From the NCBI GenBank assembly GCA_023525975.1, contig CM042021.1, forward strand, positions 78,685,501 to 78,749,500: a stretch of DNA of 64,000 bases, written 5' to 3'. How positions within the stretch are numbered: the stretch's first letter is position 1; each line of letters begins with the position of its first letter. The DNA comes from Smallanthus sonchifolius. Its lineage: Eukaryota; Streptophyta; Magnoliopsida; Asterales; Asteraceae. Below the pieces are notes generated by a model. The model saw only the letters and a list, made by a program, of their open reading frames with translations. It was not told where the DNA came from and did not search any database. Positions 45,860-58,444 of the stretch are shown here, piece after piece. The position numbers and the translations under genes were made by a program.

Positions 45860-47221
45860 CTCTTAGTTTAGACACGATTACGAACTTGAATGAAGGCGTT
45901 CAAGTTTTCGTATATTTTTAGTTGTAAAATGATATCGCCCAGACGTTCTATAAAAACTAATAACTAAAACCTAATATAGACTCCTAAGTAATAAATGGAA
46001 TACCTATGAACTAGACCGCACTAACAGGCAATTGAACTTATCGAGTGTAGCACAACTTAATGGTAAACCGGATTATTGAACCCTAGAGACACTACTATAG
46101 CTAACTAGACTCTGACTCGGACTAAAGATGATTGATTTGGGGGGATTTCTACACTACTGATTAAACTAATAATGCAGAATACTAAAGATCGACTCTAACT
46201 ATCAAACAAGAACTTTGGGAATATCAGAAATGGGAAGAATACCATCTAGGTCGGAATCCTACTTGCAAAGCACAGACTTCTACCGGTTACGGAAACTATG
46301 ATGGATCTGGGTATCTAAGGATAACAGCTCCAGACAACCTAGTGGATCCCTAATCACTATCAGGGTGTCACCAACTAAGAAACTATAAAGATGTACTAAA
46401 CTCACAAGATGGTCGGATTACCTTTCAGTCTCTCCAACAATGATAATGTACTCAAAAGACAAATCACCTCTCGGTCTCAATGTCCACAATACATCAAAGA
46501 TGCACGGGGTAATCTCAGATTAACAAGCTATGACTCGGCATAGCAACAATTACTAAGAACCTAAGGGAACCTCCTCTCAGACAATTCACACTCGAAATCC
46601 TAATAATGAAGACTAACCGATTACCTCTCACCTTTCGGGTATTGAGATAAGAAGAACACTCAATCTAATTCAACACCAATTACTCTCCCTATGGACTACT
46701 ACGTCTTGCAATACCATCACAGTTACCAACAAACCTAAACATGCGTTTATAACTGAAAGACATTCAACAAGAACACATGCGGGATTATAATCAACACCAA
46801 ATCAGAATAAATCATGCATATACATCATAATAATCAACCCAAGATCGTTAAAAAAATCATTAATCCAACATTTGAATCCAAAAACCGATAAAAATCAATA
46901 CTTTAACAAATATTCATCACAAACCCAGGCAGTATCAATGTTTTAGCCTAGATTCATGTTCAAAACATCAAGAACAGAAGTAAAAGCATAAAACATGATA
47001 TCAACAAGACAATCAAAGATAAAATATGCAATCTTGATCACCGAATAAGCTAATACTAACGAACCCGGATCCAAAGCTTTAATCTTTACACTTCAATCAC
47101 TCTCCAAACTCCCAAAATCGCCCCCAGCACTTCTGTAGATGGCTAAAACTTGAACTCTCCACATAATAGCTATCAAATTCTATTAAATATCAAATTAGGG
47201 TTTTTTTATGGAAATTAGGTC
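45640..47221. other. Unidentified non-coding repeat
   Basis: Contains (TA)n at 45827-45857 and then about 1.3 kb of less AT-biased DNA without an ORF of note. Its right part leads into the palindromic CGCGTACCGCG cluster and a poly-A-like stretch, as in an LTR read on the minus strand, possibly a Tat/Athila-type gypsy. I cannot define ends. Confidence 0.35.
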
Positions 47222-47330
47222 TCTCGCGTACCGCGAGATAAACTTCCCAGTCCTTCGCGTACCGCGAAGGACAATTTAGTCGCGTACCGTGAAACCTTCT
47301 CACTCACTCTTCGCGTACCGTGAAGAACAT
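47222..47330. repeat. CGCGTACCGCG palindrome cluster
   Basis: Four units: TCTCGCGTACCGCGAGA (47222-47238), CCTTCGCGTACCGCGAAGG (47252-47270), TCGCGTACCGTGAA and TTCGCGTACCGTGAA. The flanking bases differ but remain complementary in the first two. Confidence 0.75.
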
Positions 47331-47534
47331 GAATTTAAACTTTTTTACTTTATTTCTTTCGGGCTTCTTCTCATGCTCGATTCTTTCATGATTTCACTTA
47401 ATATTCCACACGAGCTCCTGTCAACCTGACATTGACTTAAAACAAAGCAAAAACAAGTAAAAATGTACACAAAACTATCTAAAATGCACAATTACAATAG
47501 GAAATAAGATGTATGTTTTACACTACATCAAACA

Positions 47535-49858
47535 TGTCACACCCCGAAATATGCTACGGAGATTAAGCGTGTGGTGATAATGGAAGTTGGTTATCATTAA
47601 CGGGTTAAGAAAACATACAAACTATACATTGGATACCGTAAAAAGTTAAACAAATTAACAATATTACATAACGTTGTTTTTTAAAATCACCAAGTCTTAA
47701 CAGGAAATAATTTATTCGTTACTTAAAGACATTAAAAAAACAACAACATAGTTCTGTCCCAACTGTAGCATCCAAGGTTTTATTCATGTTTGCCACAAAC
47801 GTTTTCATTCCCATGCATAACTAAGTACCTGAGAAACATGTCAAAAACTTGTATCAACCTAAAGTTGGTGAGTTCACAGGTTTAACTGAAAAGCAAAATT
47901 TAATTCAAAATTTTCTTTTAACTGAAAGGCGAATTCAAACCAGAATTCTTGTTTTTAGCCGATATGAATTATTAAGATATAACATGTGGACGTCATAGAA
48001 TAGCTAGTTCTAACGACATGATGCAACCAAGAGCCTGTAATCAAGCCAAAACGGCAAATTCCCTCTGTTACTTTTAAAATATATTGCCCCCGTCCATGTA
48101 AACCGGAGCGACCGGTCATGGGGGTGGGTTGTTAAACCCGGTAGATCTACTAATATACTCTCCAGCCTAGTTCCTAGGTTAATGATTACAATATGAGGGC
48201 CATCGTACGAAACCGAAAAACTCAAGAACATTATAGTGTCACGATAAGTTAATATCTCGTTAGTCATATCAAATGAAAATGTATGACAAGTTTCTTCCCC
48301 AAATATAGAAAACTATTTTAATTTTATTACAATATGAAAATTTTATTAACTTGAAAATTGTTAATTTTGACGACCCGTTGGTGACTGTGACTTCGGATAA
48401 ATTTATATTTTATAAGCATAAACACTATTTTAAATATTTAATCCAACATACATACATAATTATTATTTATAATATATAAGTACCACATGTACGCATAAGA
48501 ATCCTATTTAAAGTTGCTAACATGTAAGTTAGCAAAATAAATTATGCATAAGGTATTTTCTTCATATTAAACATATAAATATGTGACATATTAAAATACT
48601 TTTATTTAACCAAGTTAAAACATATTTTAATCATATAAATATGTTCATGCAAATTTATGTTACAAGTTACTTAAATATGACAATTTTTAGCATAAACGGG
48701 CGTCCTACGCGTCAAGAATTTCTATATAAACGCACGAATAACTTCATGATTATGTTACACACTTTAAAATATGAATTTTTTATTCAAAATATGGCTAAAG
48801 TTTCTGCAAAAAATTAGTTTTCAAAGTAACGTTCATTATAAGCCGAAATTCGTCGGTTTGTCGGCTTTTCGGGTCTAAAACGCAACCACGATTGAACCTT
48901 TTCTTTAGTAATTAATTTTTATACTTAAAATAAATTTTTCCTTCAAAACTTACTGTTTTAACCTGATCAAAATCAGATATAAGCGAAACTCAAATTTTAA
49001 AGCCGAAACACGTCGTTTCGAACTACATTTTCGTCGTAAAACCCGTTTGTAAATTTGTCCAGTCGCCAAGTTCATCATTTTATGTAAAAATGATTTTTTT
49101 AAAGTAAAATATAATTATAAAAACTATATTTTTCCAGCTCTTAACATAGCTTAATTAAACTCGTTTATTTACCCGAAATCACCGTTTACGAGCAAAAACT
49201 ATATTTGTCCAGCTCTTAACTATAGTTTTTCATTTATATAAAATTATTTTTATGACTTTATTTAGTCATCGTTACGACTTTCTAGAGCAGGTCATAAAGT
49301 TCCTTTTTGTATTTAATCAAGTATATTATCCTCTTTCATTATTACAACTTTGTGCACATAATTAATGCACATATGCACATACATATTAATACATGTTTCA
49401 CACATGCATGCATGCATATATATATATGATATATATACATATATATATATATATATACCTGAGTTTTTAAACATCTCTATGTATTTTTATATTATATGAT
49501 CATCCATTTAAATGATTTAAACATGCACATGAATCTTTAATATATATTATTTTTGGTTTTTAATTGAATTAATATTATTTTCACTTATATAATATTAATT
49601 TATGCTAAACCAAGCCTACTAATAAATTTTTGGATTTTTAAAATTAACCGGGTCGTCACCAACGCTCGTTCTGAAAATTTTATCGCAATGCGACGCATTA
49701 ATTCTGTAATGAACTAAACGCAATCCTATGCATTATACGGGCTTGCTAGACCTTTTAAGTGACTTAATCAAATAATAATTAAGCCTAATGACACATAGAA
49801 TGATATAATCAAATGTAATTATAATACGGATTATGACCTGGAAAAGCCGGGTGTCACA
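47535..49858 (-). mobile_element. 3' LTR of gypsy H
   Basis: 2324 bp. On the minus strand it starts TGTGACACCCGGC at 49858, directly after AAACGGGGTAAGGC, and ends GGGGTGTGACA at 47535. Non-coding, AT-rich. Confidence 0.82.
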
Positions 49859-49872
49859 GCCTTACCCCGTTT
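49859..49872 (-). other. Polypurine tract of gypsy H
   Basis: AAACGGGGTAAGGC on the minus strand, adjacent to the LTR start. Confidence 0.65.
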
Positions 49873-49892
49873 AAGAAATTTCGTCCCGAAAC

Positions 49893-50437
49893 TTACACTG
49901 CTTCTTCCGGTTTTTCCTTCGGAGGAAAGAGGTGGGGATATTTACGTTTCATCTGATCCTGTCGTTCCCATGTAAACTTGGGGCCACGTTTTGAATTCCA
50001 TCTAACTTTGACCAGTTTAATTCGACTTCGCCTGAGTTTCTGAACCTTGTAGTCTGTAACCTCGACGGGTTCTTCGATGAAACGAAGTTTGTTATCGATG
50101 CGAACTTCTTCAAGCGGTATTATCAACGTCTCATCAGACAAGAACTTTTTTAGATTCGACACATGAAATACGTCGTGCACTCCACTGAGTTCTGTTGGTA
50201 ACCTGAGTTGATAAGCAACTGGAGCAACTCGAGCTACGATTTCGAAAGGTCCAATATAACGGGGACTAAGCTTCCCTTGCTTACCAAATCTAACGAATCC
50301 TTTCCACGGTGAGACTTTCAACATGACTCAATCTTCAACCTGGAATTCCAACGGTTTCCTTCGGTTATCCGCATAACTCTTCTATCTATTTCATGCAGTG
50401 TTTATTATATCTATGATTCGGAAGATTTTCTCAGTTG
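49893..50437 (-). pseudogene. Integrase C-terminus and chromodomain-like tail of gypsy H
   Basis: Open part 50324-49893: MLKVSPWKGFVRFGKQGKLS, VYQLRL-type core, then VKVRWNSKRGPKFTWERQDQ, the same arrangement as the end of gypsy C. Upstream, within 50325-50437, the frame has several stops (one TGA in the residues before MLKV, others further up). It is interrupted at 50437 by solo LTR I and resumes at 53473. Confidence 0.85.
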
Positions 50438-50666
50438 TGTAACATCCATGATTTTCTGGCCATATTTTTCTTATTTATTTATAATAACACAACGTTTAAA
50501 TCCCGTGCTTGCTCAGCACATTATGTCACAATAACTATTATTTTAATTAATATTTTCATTCAAAATTTAAACCTTGCGTTTACATATTAAATTCTATACA
50601 CATGTTTGTGTATGTATATATATATATATATATATATTTGATTTTTTCACACAAGAATACTTGTTT

Positions 50667-50704
<38 letters not shown>

Positions 50705-51671
50705 ATATTTTAAATAAATCATTTTAAATTTATAATATAATTAGTTTTTATAAAGTTTATAAATGAAAAATTAAGTTATATACAATTTCAAAAGAATTAA
50801 AATAATTAAAGTCATTTGAACACCCCCCCCCCCCCAACACACATACGTGTTTGGACCATTATATTTGAGCCATTTCAATCCGATACGGATTCTACCCCGT
50901 ACTTGAACCTCTTTGAAGTGAACAAGAACGAAATTCTGCCATGTTTGACCTAGGGAAAGTCAACAAGGGAAAACTCTCCCCAAAACCGATTTTTGACCCT
51001 CAAATCTTTGATGATAAGGCTATTCGATCCTGCAACAACATTTCACAACCACAAACAAATGCTCCTGACAAATTAGTACGGCTAGAAACAGACTTGGAAT
51101 CAAATTCAAACCCAAATCTGCCCAATTTGACTTTCTAGAGTCAAACTGATTTGAAATCAGTTTCAATTCATGGGATTGATTGCAGTCAATGGCTGTAAAT
51201 CATGCATAAACGTTAAACGAGCAGTTTTAAATAGGATTAACGATCAAATTAACACCCCTTCAATGATTTGAATTAAAACCAAGTTCCTGTAACCGTCCCT
51301 TAACCGGATCAAATCAATTCGAGCGTTTTGGATGGATTAGAACTATAAAAACCACTCGCTCACGATCGCGACACCTTTCACAAACTCTCTACACTCTCAA
51401 TCGTTCTGCTTACCACCTCTTGGACTCAGTCGAATCCGAAAAACATTGGACCTGTTCATCCGGTCATACTCGATCATCCCTCAACCGATTCAGGTAATCT
51501 GTATACCATTAGTCTCGTCTTGATTCATAGTTTGAAAGCCATATGATTCCATGCTCAATCAGAGTCTTAATCAGGCAAATTGGGTGGTTAGGGTTTGGTT
51601 CACGCATTTAGGGACGAAGGGAATCTGGGATTCTTGGTTTTAACATTTAGCATCCGGTTCTTAACCAAGGC

Positions 51672-51745
51672 ATTAGCCCTGGTCCACCGGTAACACACTT
51701 TTCTTACAACAGAAAGGTCGCGGGTTCGAGTCTAGCCCCGCACCT
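51672..51745 (+). other. tRNA-like sequence 1 in LTR I
   Basis: Box A-like TGGTCCACCGG and box B GGTTCGAGTCT (51723-51733), followed by a T-run. The fold is not convincing as a functional tRNA. Likely a tRNA-derived (SINE-like) module. Confidence 0.45.
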
Positions 51746-51827
51746 TTTTGCGTGGGATCCTACTTGTAACCCGGTTCCTTCTCACCTTGTGTTTAACAAA
51801 ATTTGACACTAGTCATGTAACAACAGA

Positions 51828-51898
51828 TGAGCACTGGTCTAGTGGTTTTCACGCGTAACACTCACAGAACCCACCCGGGATCGAGCCGGGTGGTTCAC
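51828..51898 (+). other. tRNA-like sequence 2 in LTR I
   Basis: Box A TGGTCTAGTGG at 51835-51845, box B-like GGGATCGAGCC at about 51877-51887, then a T8 run (about 51902-51909) that would stop RNA polymerase III. Confidence 0.5.
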
Positions 51899-53472
51899 AT
51901 ATTTTTTTTAAATGCCTTTTATCACTTAAATTTGTGTTACAAGGATAAATTTTATAAAACCTACAACACCCGAGATTGGTTGAATATTATATTTGACAGG
52001 TTTTAAGGAAAAACAATTATTAGGTTATTAATCGTTTTAGAACCTCTAATAAAACACAAAAAAATATTTAAAACCTAATTTAAATAAAATGGTTGTTTTA
52101 AACAAAACATCTAAATTACCCACTCGGCCTATAAACTGTAAAATGATTATTTTATAAGCCTTTATTTTGTACAATTTCGTTTTTATAAATTACAAAATCA
52201 TATTACCCCAAACTAATAACTAATTAGGGTTTAAAAATATTAAATATTTATAACGTAAAATTTTCTTATTTTAGACTATGATTATTATTACTAAATACTT
52301 AGATCCTTGCACTTCCCTTTTGAAACACATTTCATAATAATGATTAAAGAAATGAAATGATTTTATTTATCTAGTTACATCTTTATTTAAACTAATTAGT
52401 TCTAAAAAATCTTATTCATTTATTATCATTTTCCATAAACAAAGGTACATGAATTGCTTAATGATTTTACTCATACTCAATTGTTCAAAAACAAATACAT
52501 TCATATACTTTTACACACATAGTTTTATATGAGAGTACACAATTATCATTTGAAACCCAAACAAGTACACATTCACTCAATAAACCCTCATCCAATTCAC
52601 TTATACACTAGAAATCCTCTTAGCCATTTGGTACACGTTATTGATATATTTATATATTTATACAATTCGATCATAGGTTAACCTTGTGCTTAAGCTACTC
52701 TCTTGTGCAAAATCTTGTACGTGTGAGCTCCAAACTACTTATTACATGTGAGTTACATAGCCCCTCTTTTTACCTTTTTACATATTTTGGGGTGATTCAT
52801 GATACATTGAAAACAATTTGCAATTACAACATAGAATTCTACATTTATGACCATATGTGTGATTTGTGCTTAGTGCTTGAATGCTATGAGTTGAAACTAC
52901 ATATACATGACATACACGTGCAATCATTAACTCTGTACAAGCCAACTGTAACATTGATAGATCTATTGTGTCTGACAAATCCACCCAGGTAGGGTGATTG
53001 TTATCGACAACACATCAGGATAATACTAGGTGTTATGCCCTACTTTAGGATAACCTGCGAGTTATGCCCTCCGATCACAAGGTTTGATTGTACATCCAGT
53101 TTGACCATAGATTCTCCACAAAGGCCTTATTTACCATGTGTCATATGAATTGTATAAACACTTGAAACTATTTGTGGTGTCAAAACCTATGTATACTCAC
53201 CAACTATTTTTAGTTGACCTTGTTTTTCATCATGTTTCACGTGCAATTGCTTAAGTGCTTATTCAAGATGATACACTTAGGAATGGAGACCTAGTTAATT
53301 AAACATTAAACCATGTGAATGTGTTTTGTTTGAATGTTAGTTGTGTTTTGTTGAACAATGTATGGAATTGGAGTTAATTTTAAATATGAAACGTTAGTTT
53401 GATCATGAGCTATGAACAATCTACATGTCCCGCCCCGACATATTCCGCCGTCGGTTGGGGTGTGACAAGTTG

Positions 53473-55535
53473 TCTCCCGGATAACCTCGGGTCCAGTGAA
53501 CTGTTTTTCACCAATTTCCGCCCAACAATGCAGCGAGCGACATTTCCTTCCATACAAAGCCTCAAACGGAGCGGCTTTAATGCTAGTATGGTAACTATTA
53601 TTATAGGAAAACTCGGCTAACGGTAGATGAGCATCCTAATTTCCCCCAAAGTCGATCACACAAGCACGAAGCATGTCTTCCAAAGTTTGAATGGTCCTTT
53701 CACTTTGACCGTCAGTTTGCGGATGATAAGCAGTACTCATGTCCAAACGAGTACCCAAGGCTTTGTGTAAGGACTGCCAAAATCTTGAAGTAAAGCGGCT
53801 ATCTCTATCGGAGATAATTGATATTAGCATTCCATGACGGGATACCACCTCTTTAAGATAAATCTTGGTCAACCATTCCATTCTGTCAATTTCTTTAATA
53901 GGTAAGAAGTGAGCGGACTTAGTCAGACGATCAACGATTACCCAAATAGTATCGTAACCACTAGTTGTTTGGGGAAATTTCGTTATAAAGTCCATTGCTA
54001 TACACTCCCATTTCCACTATGGAATCTTGGGTTGCTGCAAAAGTACAGACGGTTTTTGATATTCAGCCTTTACTTTGGAGCAAGTTAGACACTTACTTAC
54101 ATAAATTTCAATTTCCCCTTTCATGTTAGGCCACCAATAAAACTCTTTCACATCATTGTACATCTTATCCAAACCAGGGTGAATCAAGTATTTGGACTTA
54201 TGGGCTTCATCCCGAATTACTTCATGCAAGTTACCCGTGCGCGGAACCTAGATTCGGTCCATGAAGTACCACGTGTCATCGGTTTTAGGTACCAATTCAT
54301 TAACCATCCCTCAAAGACCTTCATTCTTCACATTTTCTTCCTTCAATGCTTCATGTTGAGCGTCACGAATTGGGCAGTGAGGTCGGTATGAATAGTTAGT
54401 CCTAACATGCGGACACGCAATGGTTTAACTCTTTCCTTTCTGCTTAGGGCATCGGCAACGACGTTTGCTTTGCCAGGATGGTAACGGATTTCACAATCAT
54501 AATCATTCAGCAATTCTACCCATCGAAGCTGTCTCATATTAAGTTCCTTCTTATTGAAGATGTGTTGGAGACTCTTGTGATCCGTAAAGATCATACACTT
54601 AGTACCATACAGGTAGTGTCTCCAAATTTTTAGTGCGAAGATCACTGCTCCCAGCTACAAGTCGTGTGTAGTGTAGTTTTTTTTATGCACCTTGAGTTGT
54701 CGGGATGCATAAGCTATGACTTTATCCCTTTGAATTAATACACACCCAAGGCCTAGATGAGAGGCATCACAGTATACCACGAAATTATCCGTCCCTTCAG
54801 GAAGAGACAAGACAGGAGCACTACACAGCTTTTGCTTCAGCAACTAAAAAGCTGCTTCTTGATCATCACCCCAATCATATGCTTTACTTTTCTGAGTCAA
54901 TTGCGTCAATGGTTTTGCTATCTTAGAGAAGTTCTCGATGAATGTTCGATAATAGCCAGCCAAACCCAAAAACTGACGCACTTTAGTCAGAGACTGGGGT
55001 ACATCCTAATTTTTTATTACTTCGATTTTGGTTGGATCTACCTGTATGCCTTTCTCATTGATAACATGTCCAAGAAAATGAACTTCTCGGATCCAAAACT
55101 CGCATTTTCAGAATTTTGCATACAACTTCTCATTTTTTAACAATTCTAGGATCAGTTTCAGATGTTGTTCGTGTTCTTCTTTAGTTCGTGAACAGATAAG
55201 AATATCATCGATGAACACTATCATGAATTTTTCCAAGTAGGGTTTGCATACCCTATTCATAAGATCTATGAACACTGCGGGTGCGTTCGTTAGACCAAAC
55301 GGAATAACCAAAAATTCGTAATGGCCAAAGAGCGTTCTAAAGGCGGTCTTCAGAATATCCTGTTCAACTAACTTTAATTGATGATAACCGGAACGTAAGT
55401 CGATCTTAGAGTAGAAGCTGAAACCTTGTAATTGATCGAACAAATCATCGATCCTCGGCAACGGGTATCGGTTCTTAATGGTAAGCTTGTTCAATTCCCG
55501 ATAATCAATACTCATTCGGAATGATCCATCCTTTT
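53473..55535 (-). pseudogene. Pol of gypsy H (RT, RNase H, integrase), broken
   Basis: Read right to left: reverse transcriptase (MSIDYRELNKLTIKNRYPLP, FIDDILICS at about 55200), RNase H (VVYCDASHLGLGC; KANVVADALSRKE), integrase finger (HKSKYLIHPGLDKMYND; CLTCSKVK), D-D-E core (MDFITKFPQ, IISDRDSRFTSRFW, GQSERTIQTLEDML) and GRKCRSLHCW next to LTR I. Stops and frameshifts break it at about 53633, 54003, 54343, 54655 and 55108. The upstream gag and protease are cut off at 55535 by LTR J. Tekay-like chromovirus. Confidence 0.87.
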
Positions 55536-56121
55536 TGTGACAATCCGACTTTCCAAGTTAACTCCGTTAGCAATCCCGTTAAATTTTCTGTTAAAACCTA
55601 ACCCCGTTAACTAATCTCTAACCGCAACGAATGTTCCTGTCAATTCCTAAACCTGAATCCATGTAACTAAAGGGACTAGACCTGTAATTATCACATTTTT
55701 AGTTCATGTTGACTTTTGAAGTCAAAGATCGTGACTTTGGATCTAATTTAGAGTTCAAGAATCGATTTCTTGTTGATTCTATAACGGATCAAGCTCAATC
55801 ATCAGCATTTACGATCCTAACCACAATGATTAATCGTTATCATGGCCGAATTATGTCTGATTATGGGAATTCAAATCGTAACAGTCAAAACCGTCTCTTA
55901 CCTCAATCAAATCGATCAATTCGATCATTCCACCTTCAATTGAACTCCTGCACATTCGGTACGAGTCTTGAAGAACCAGTTGCACGCAGCAATTCGATCA
56001 AAAGCGAAGCCAGAAGCACAGGAGATCAAACGCGTAGAGTCGAAACTCCTTTTACTCATTCATCATCTGTTCGTGCATCAAATTGGTAATTGTTTATACT
56101 CACACCTTCGTTTTACCCATT

Positions 56122-56770
56122 AATTGAAAGCCGTATCATATTTGTGGCTTATATCATCGAATTCAGGATGAACCCGATTCTAGGGTTCATACAATTGTGG
56201 TTTAATCGAACCCATATCCAAACCCCTTTTTAATCAAATTAAATCCTTTCATTAGTTTCGCAATTCTCAGGGATATGAAAGCCCCATGTTTATTTTGTCA
56301 ATTATCATCGAATTGATCACAATCCGTAACCTAGGGTTTGTTCATCTTCGAATTTGGGGGTTTCAATCCTAGTGTTAATCAAAATGAAATTGAACTATAT
56401 GGCTAGATTCGCAAATTGATTCGGTGTAAAAGCCCTATCTTGATTTTATCATTTAACATCAAATTGTTCAAGAGCATTAACCTAGGGTTCATACGTAAAC
56501 TGATTTGGGGCTTTTGATCTTAAACCCAACCTCAATGAAATTAAACTATACCAATAGATTCGTAATACCCTAATTAGTAAAAGCCCTATGATTCCAAATA
56601 TTTTTAATATAAGATTTGATGAATTTGAATCCGTGTTCATAAAACTAAGATTTTGGTTTTTGAAACTAGAATCAAAAGCTTTAAACTCTTTGTTTTTGCA
56701 ATCAAAACCACCCACTGATTCGCAACTGCTCGAATAACAAAACCCCTAAACTTTGGATTCGAATCGTGAT
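56122..56770 (+). repeat. Diverged ~150-bp tandem monomers in LTR J
   Basis: Each unit starts with (A)AAAGCCC-AT, has ATCGAATT or ATCAAATT, then CCTAGGGTTCAT, then AGATTCG(C/T)AA. LTR C has two related units and LTR I one (about 51531). Confidence 0.6.
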
Positions 56771-56869
56771 CAATTTGGTGGGATTTAGAGCTGGACTTGG
56801 TTCGGCTTCGATAGGGGGGAGAACATAAGAAACCACCTTGCTAAAACCATTCCAGTTTGGGTTTAGAAT

Positions 56870-56945
56870 GCGATGGCCTAGCGGCTGAGTTGGTTAAGGC
56901 TTTGTACTCATAGGGGAGGGACCCGGGTTCGAATCCCTCCCCACT
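56870..56945 (+). other. tRNA-like sequence in LTR J
   Basis: Box A TGGCCTAGCGG at 56874-56884, box B GGTTCGAATCC (perfect) at 56926-56936, followed by TTTT. GGGGAGGGACCCGGG and CCCTCCCC give a strong T-arm or variable-arm pairing. It resembles a degenerate tRNA or SINE head rather than a scoring tRNA gene. Confidence 0.5.
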
Positions 56946-56959
56946 GTTTTATTTTTAAA

Positions 56960-57697
56960 ACCTTTTTTCCCAACTATTATTTTAATATTAAATCAAAACC
57001 TATATTATTATATTAATATATTGATGTATTTTGGCCGGGAAACCACCCGTAGGCTCGGGTTTGGTTTGTAACCCATTTTCATTAGAAATACTCACTTTTA
57101 AAATAATATATTATTTTCAAACCTCGACTTCGTATGAAATGATATGTTTATATTATTTTTAACCCGTGACTCTTAGTATTAAATAATATATATTTTAATA
57201 TTATTTTGTATCGTTTTATAACCTCGTGTGACGTTTGGAATTAAATAATAATATAATTAGTTATGTTATTTACTCGCGTCTATCGTCTTGAATAAAAATT
57301 ATATATTATTGTTTTTGGCCACAATGATTATTTAGTTAATCCGGAGAACCTAAAAATAATATATTGAATTATATTATTTTCCTAACTTTTGTAAACGACT
57401 CAAACGTACGAATTTATTTATTTATTTAATATTATTCGTTATTAATGTTCGACACGTAACTCTTTCCCTTAATGATTATGAAAAGAAATTTATATAATTA
57501 CGCAGACACGTTCGCCTACTATTAAATCCTTAGAAAACGTTAAGATGTTCTAACTTCCGTGTGGTCGTCACAAATCCCAACTTGTCCCTAATTTATGTGT
57601 TTATAATTTTAGGGCATCCGTAAGTCGTCTGAGACTTATACTCGTGCTTTCAACTTATCCCTTATGTGATACTACCTACGCTGTTCAGGTGAGTTTT
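56960..57697 (+). other. AT-rich part of LTR J
   Basis: AT-rich, with many ATAATATA blocks and no gene. Confidence 0.5.
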
Positions 57698-58399
57698 TGT
57701 TGGATCGGGATCTACCTTGATCCAATGATTCAACACATTAACCGAACCAAATCGTACGAAATCCGATTTGATTGGCAATCCAATCTATGACACGGATCGG
57801 GTCGTGAGAAACGAGCGGATTAGATGTCGAAACGAAGGTTTCTATCGACCCTTTGGTGTAGAGAAGTTGGATACAAGACCTGGAAACTCTCAACTGACAG
57901 AGATTCGACAATACCGGTGCAAAGAGTTTGTGTGTGTTCTGTTGCTTAGTCTGGTTCTGCTCTGGTTAGTCTCTCCTATATCTTTTGTGCTCATGAAGTG
58001 AAAGTTATATATAGTGCAGAGGCCATTCGTACGAATGAGCCATGTGAATGGACTCATTCGTGCGAATGAATCAGTAGAATGGTTCATTCGTAAGAATGAA
58101 TCATCAGAATGGTTCATTCGTACAAATGAATCATTCTCATGACTTATTCTAGCGAATGAATCATTCTCATGATCTATTCGTGCGAATGGATCATTCTCAT
58201 GATCCATTCGTGCGAATGGGCTTTTCATTAGCACGATAGATCAACGTTATCGATATTTATCAGATCGTTTAATACACAGTCGTTATATATGAGTAAACAT
58301 TAAGGATAAACATGTAATTTCATTAATATATCAAATAGTTACATTAAACATAGATGAAATACATACTACAAGGGATTAGGGACATATCATGCATCTACA
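57698..58399 (-). mobile_element. 3' LTR of Sirevirus-like copia element K
   Basis: 702 bp, TGTTGGATCG ... GCATCTACA, adjacent to the polypurine tract at 58400. TATA (reverse complement of TTATATATA) at 58005-58013. Immediately upstream of it on the minus strand, at 58024-58218, are seven CATTCGTGCGAATG-type palindromes about 30 bp apart. Confidence 0.85.
58024..58218 (-). repeat. CATTCG-N2-CGAATG palindrome array in LTR K
   Basis: Seven units, most CATTCGTGCGAATG or CATTCGTACGAATG, joined by AATCATTCTCATGATC-like spacers that hold a second inverted pair (ATCATTCTCATGAT). Confidence 0.85.
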
Positions 58400-58411
58400 T
58401 ACTCCCCCTTG
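58400..58411 (-). other. Polypurine tract of element K
   Basis: The minus strand reads AAGGGGGAGTA directly before TGTAGATGC. Further AGGGGGAG tracts lie at 63053-63062 and about 63862-63871. Confidence 0.8.
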
Positions 58412-58444
58412 GACCTAGATCCCTTCAAAATGACCTAACTGACA

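Larger units (their letters stand above)
50433..53472 (+). mobile_element. Solo LTR I with TSD AGTTG
   Basis: LTR 50438-53467 (3030 bp; TGTAACATCC ... TTGGGGTGTGACA) flanked by AGTTG at 50433-50437 and 53468-53472. It is related to LTR C (shared GTGAGTTACATAGCCCCTC block, TTTTGGGGTG, and a similar GC-rich end). TATA-like CTATAAAAACC at 51344-51354. Two tRNA-like stretches lie at 51672-51745 and 51828-51898. (TA)n at 50614-50636 and 50671-50702; poly(C) at 50823-50836. Confidence 0.88.
55536..57697 (+). mobile_element. LTR J (gypsy-type), interrupted by element K
   Basis: Begins TGTGACAATCC inside the gypsy H reverse transcriptase (preceding CTTTT is the candidate TSD). Contains four to five diverged monomers of about 150 bp (starts near 56122, 56277, 56427, 56578, 56739) around AAAGCCC(T/C)AT, and a tRNA-like sequence at 56870-56945. 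Element K begins at 57698. The remainder of J is outside the window. Confidence 0.65.

Noticed and set aside
50941..51138. 65-codon frame in LTR I
   Set aside because: Short, within a solo LTR upstream of its TATA-like box, no domain.
55706..56089. 127-codon plus-strand frame in LTR J
   Set aside because: No recognisable domain, inside LTR J, no supporting conservation.
56870..56945. True tRNA gene
   Set aside because: Box A and box B are good, but no full cloverleaf with a clear anticodon arm could be drawn, and it sits in an LTR.
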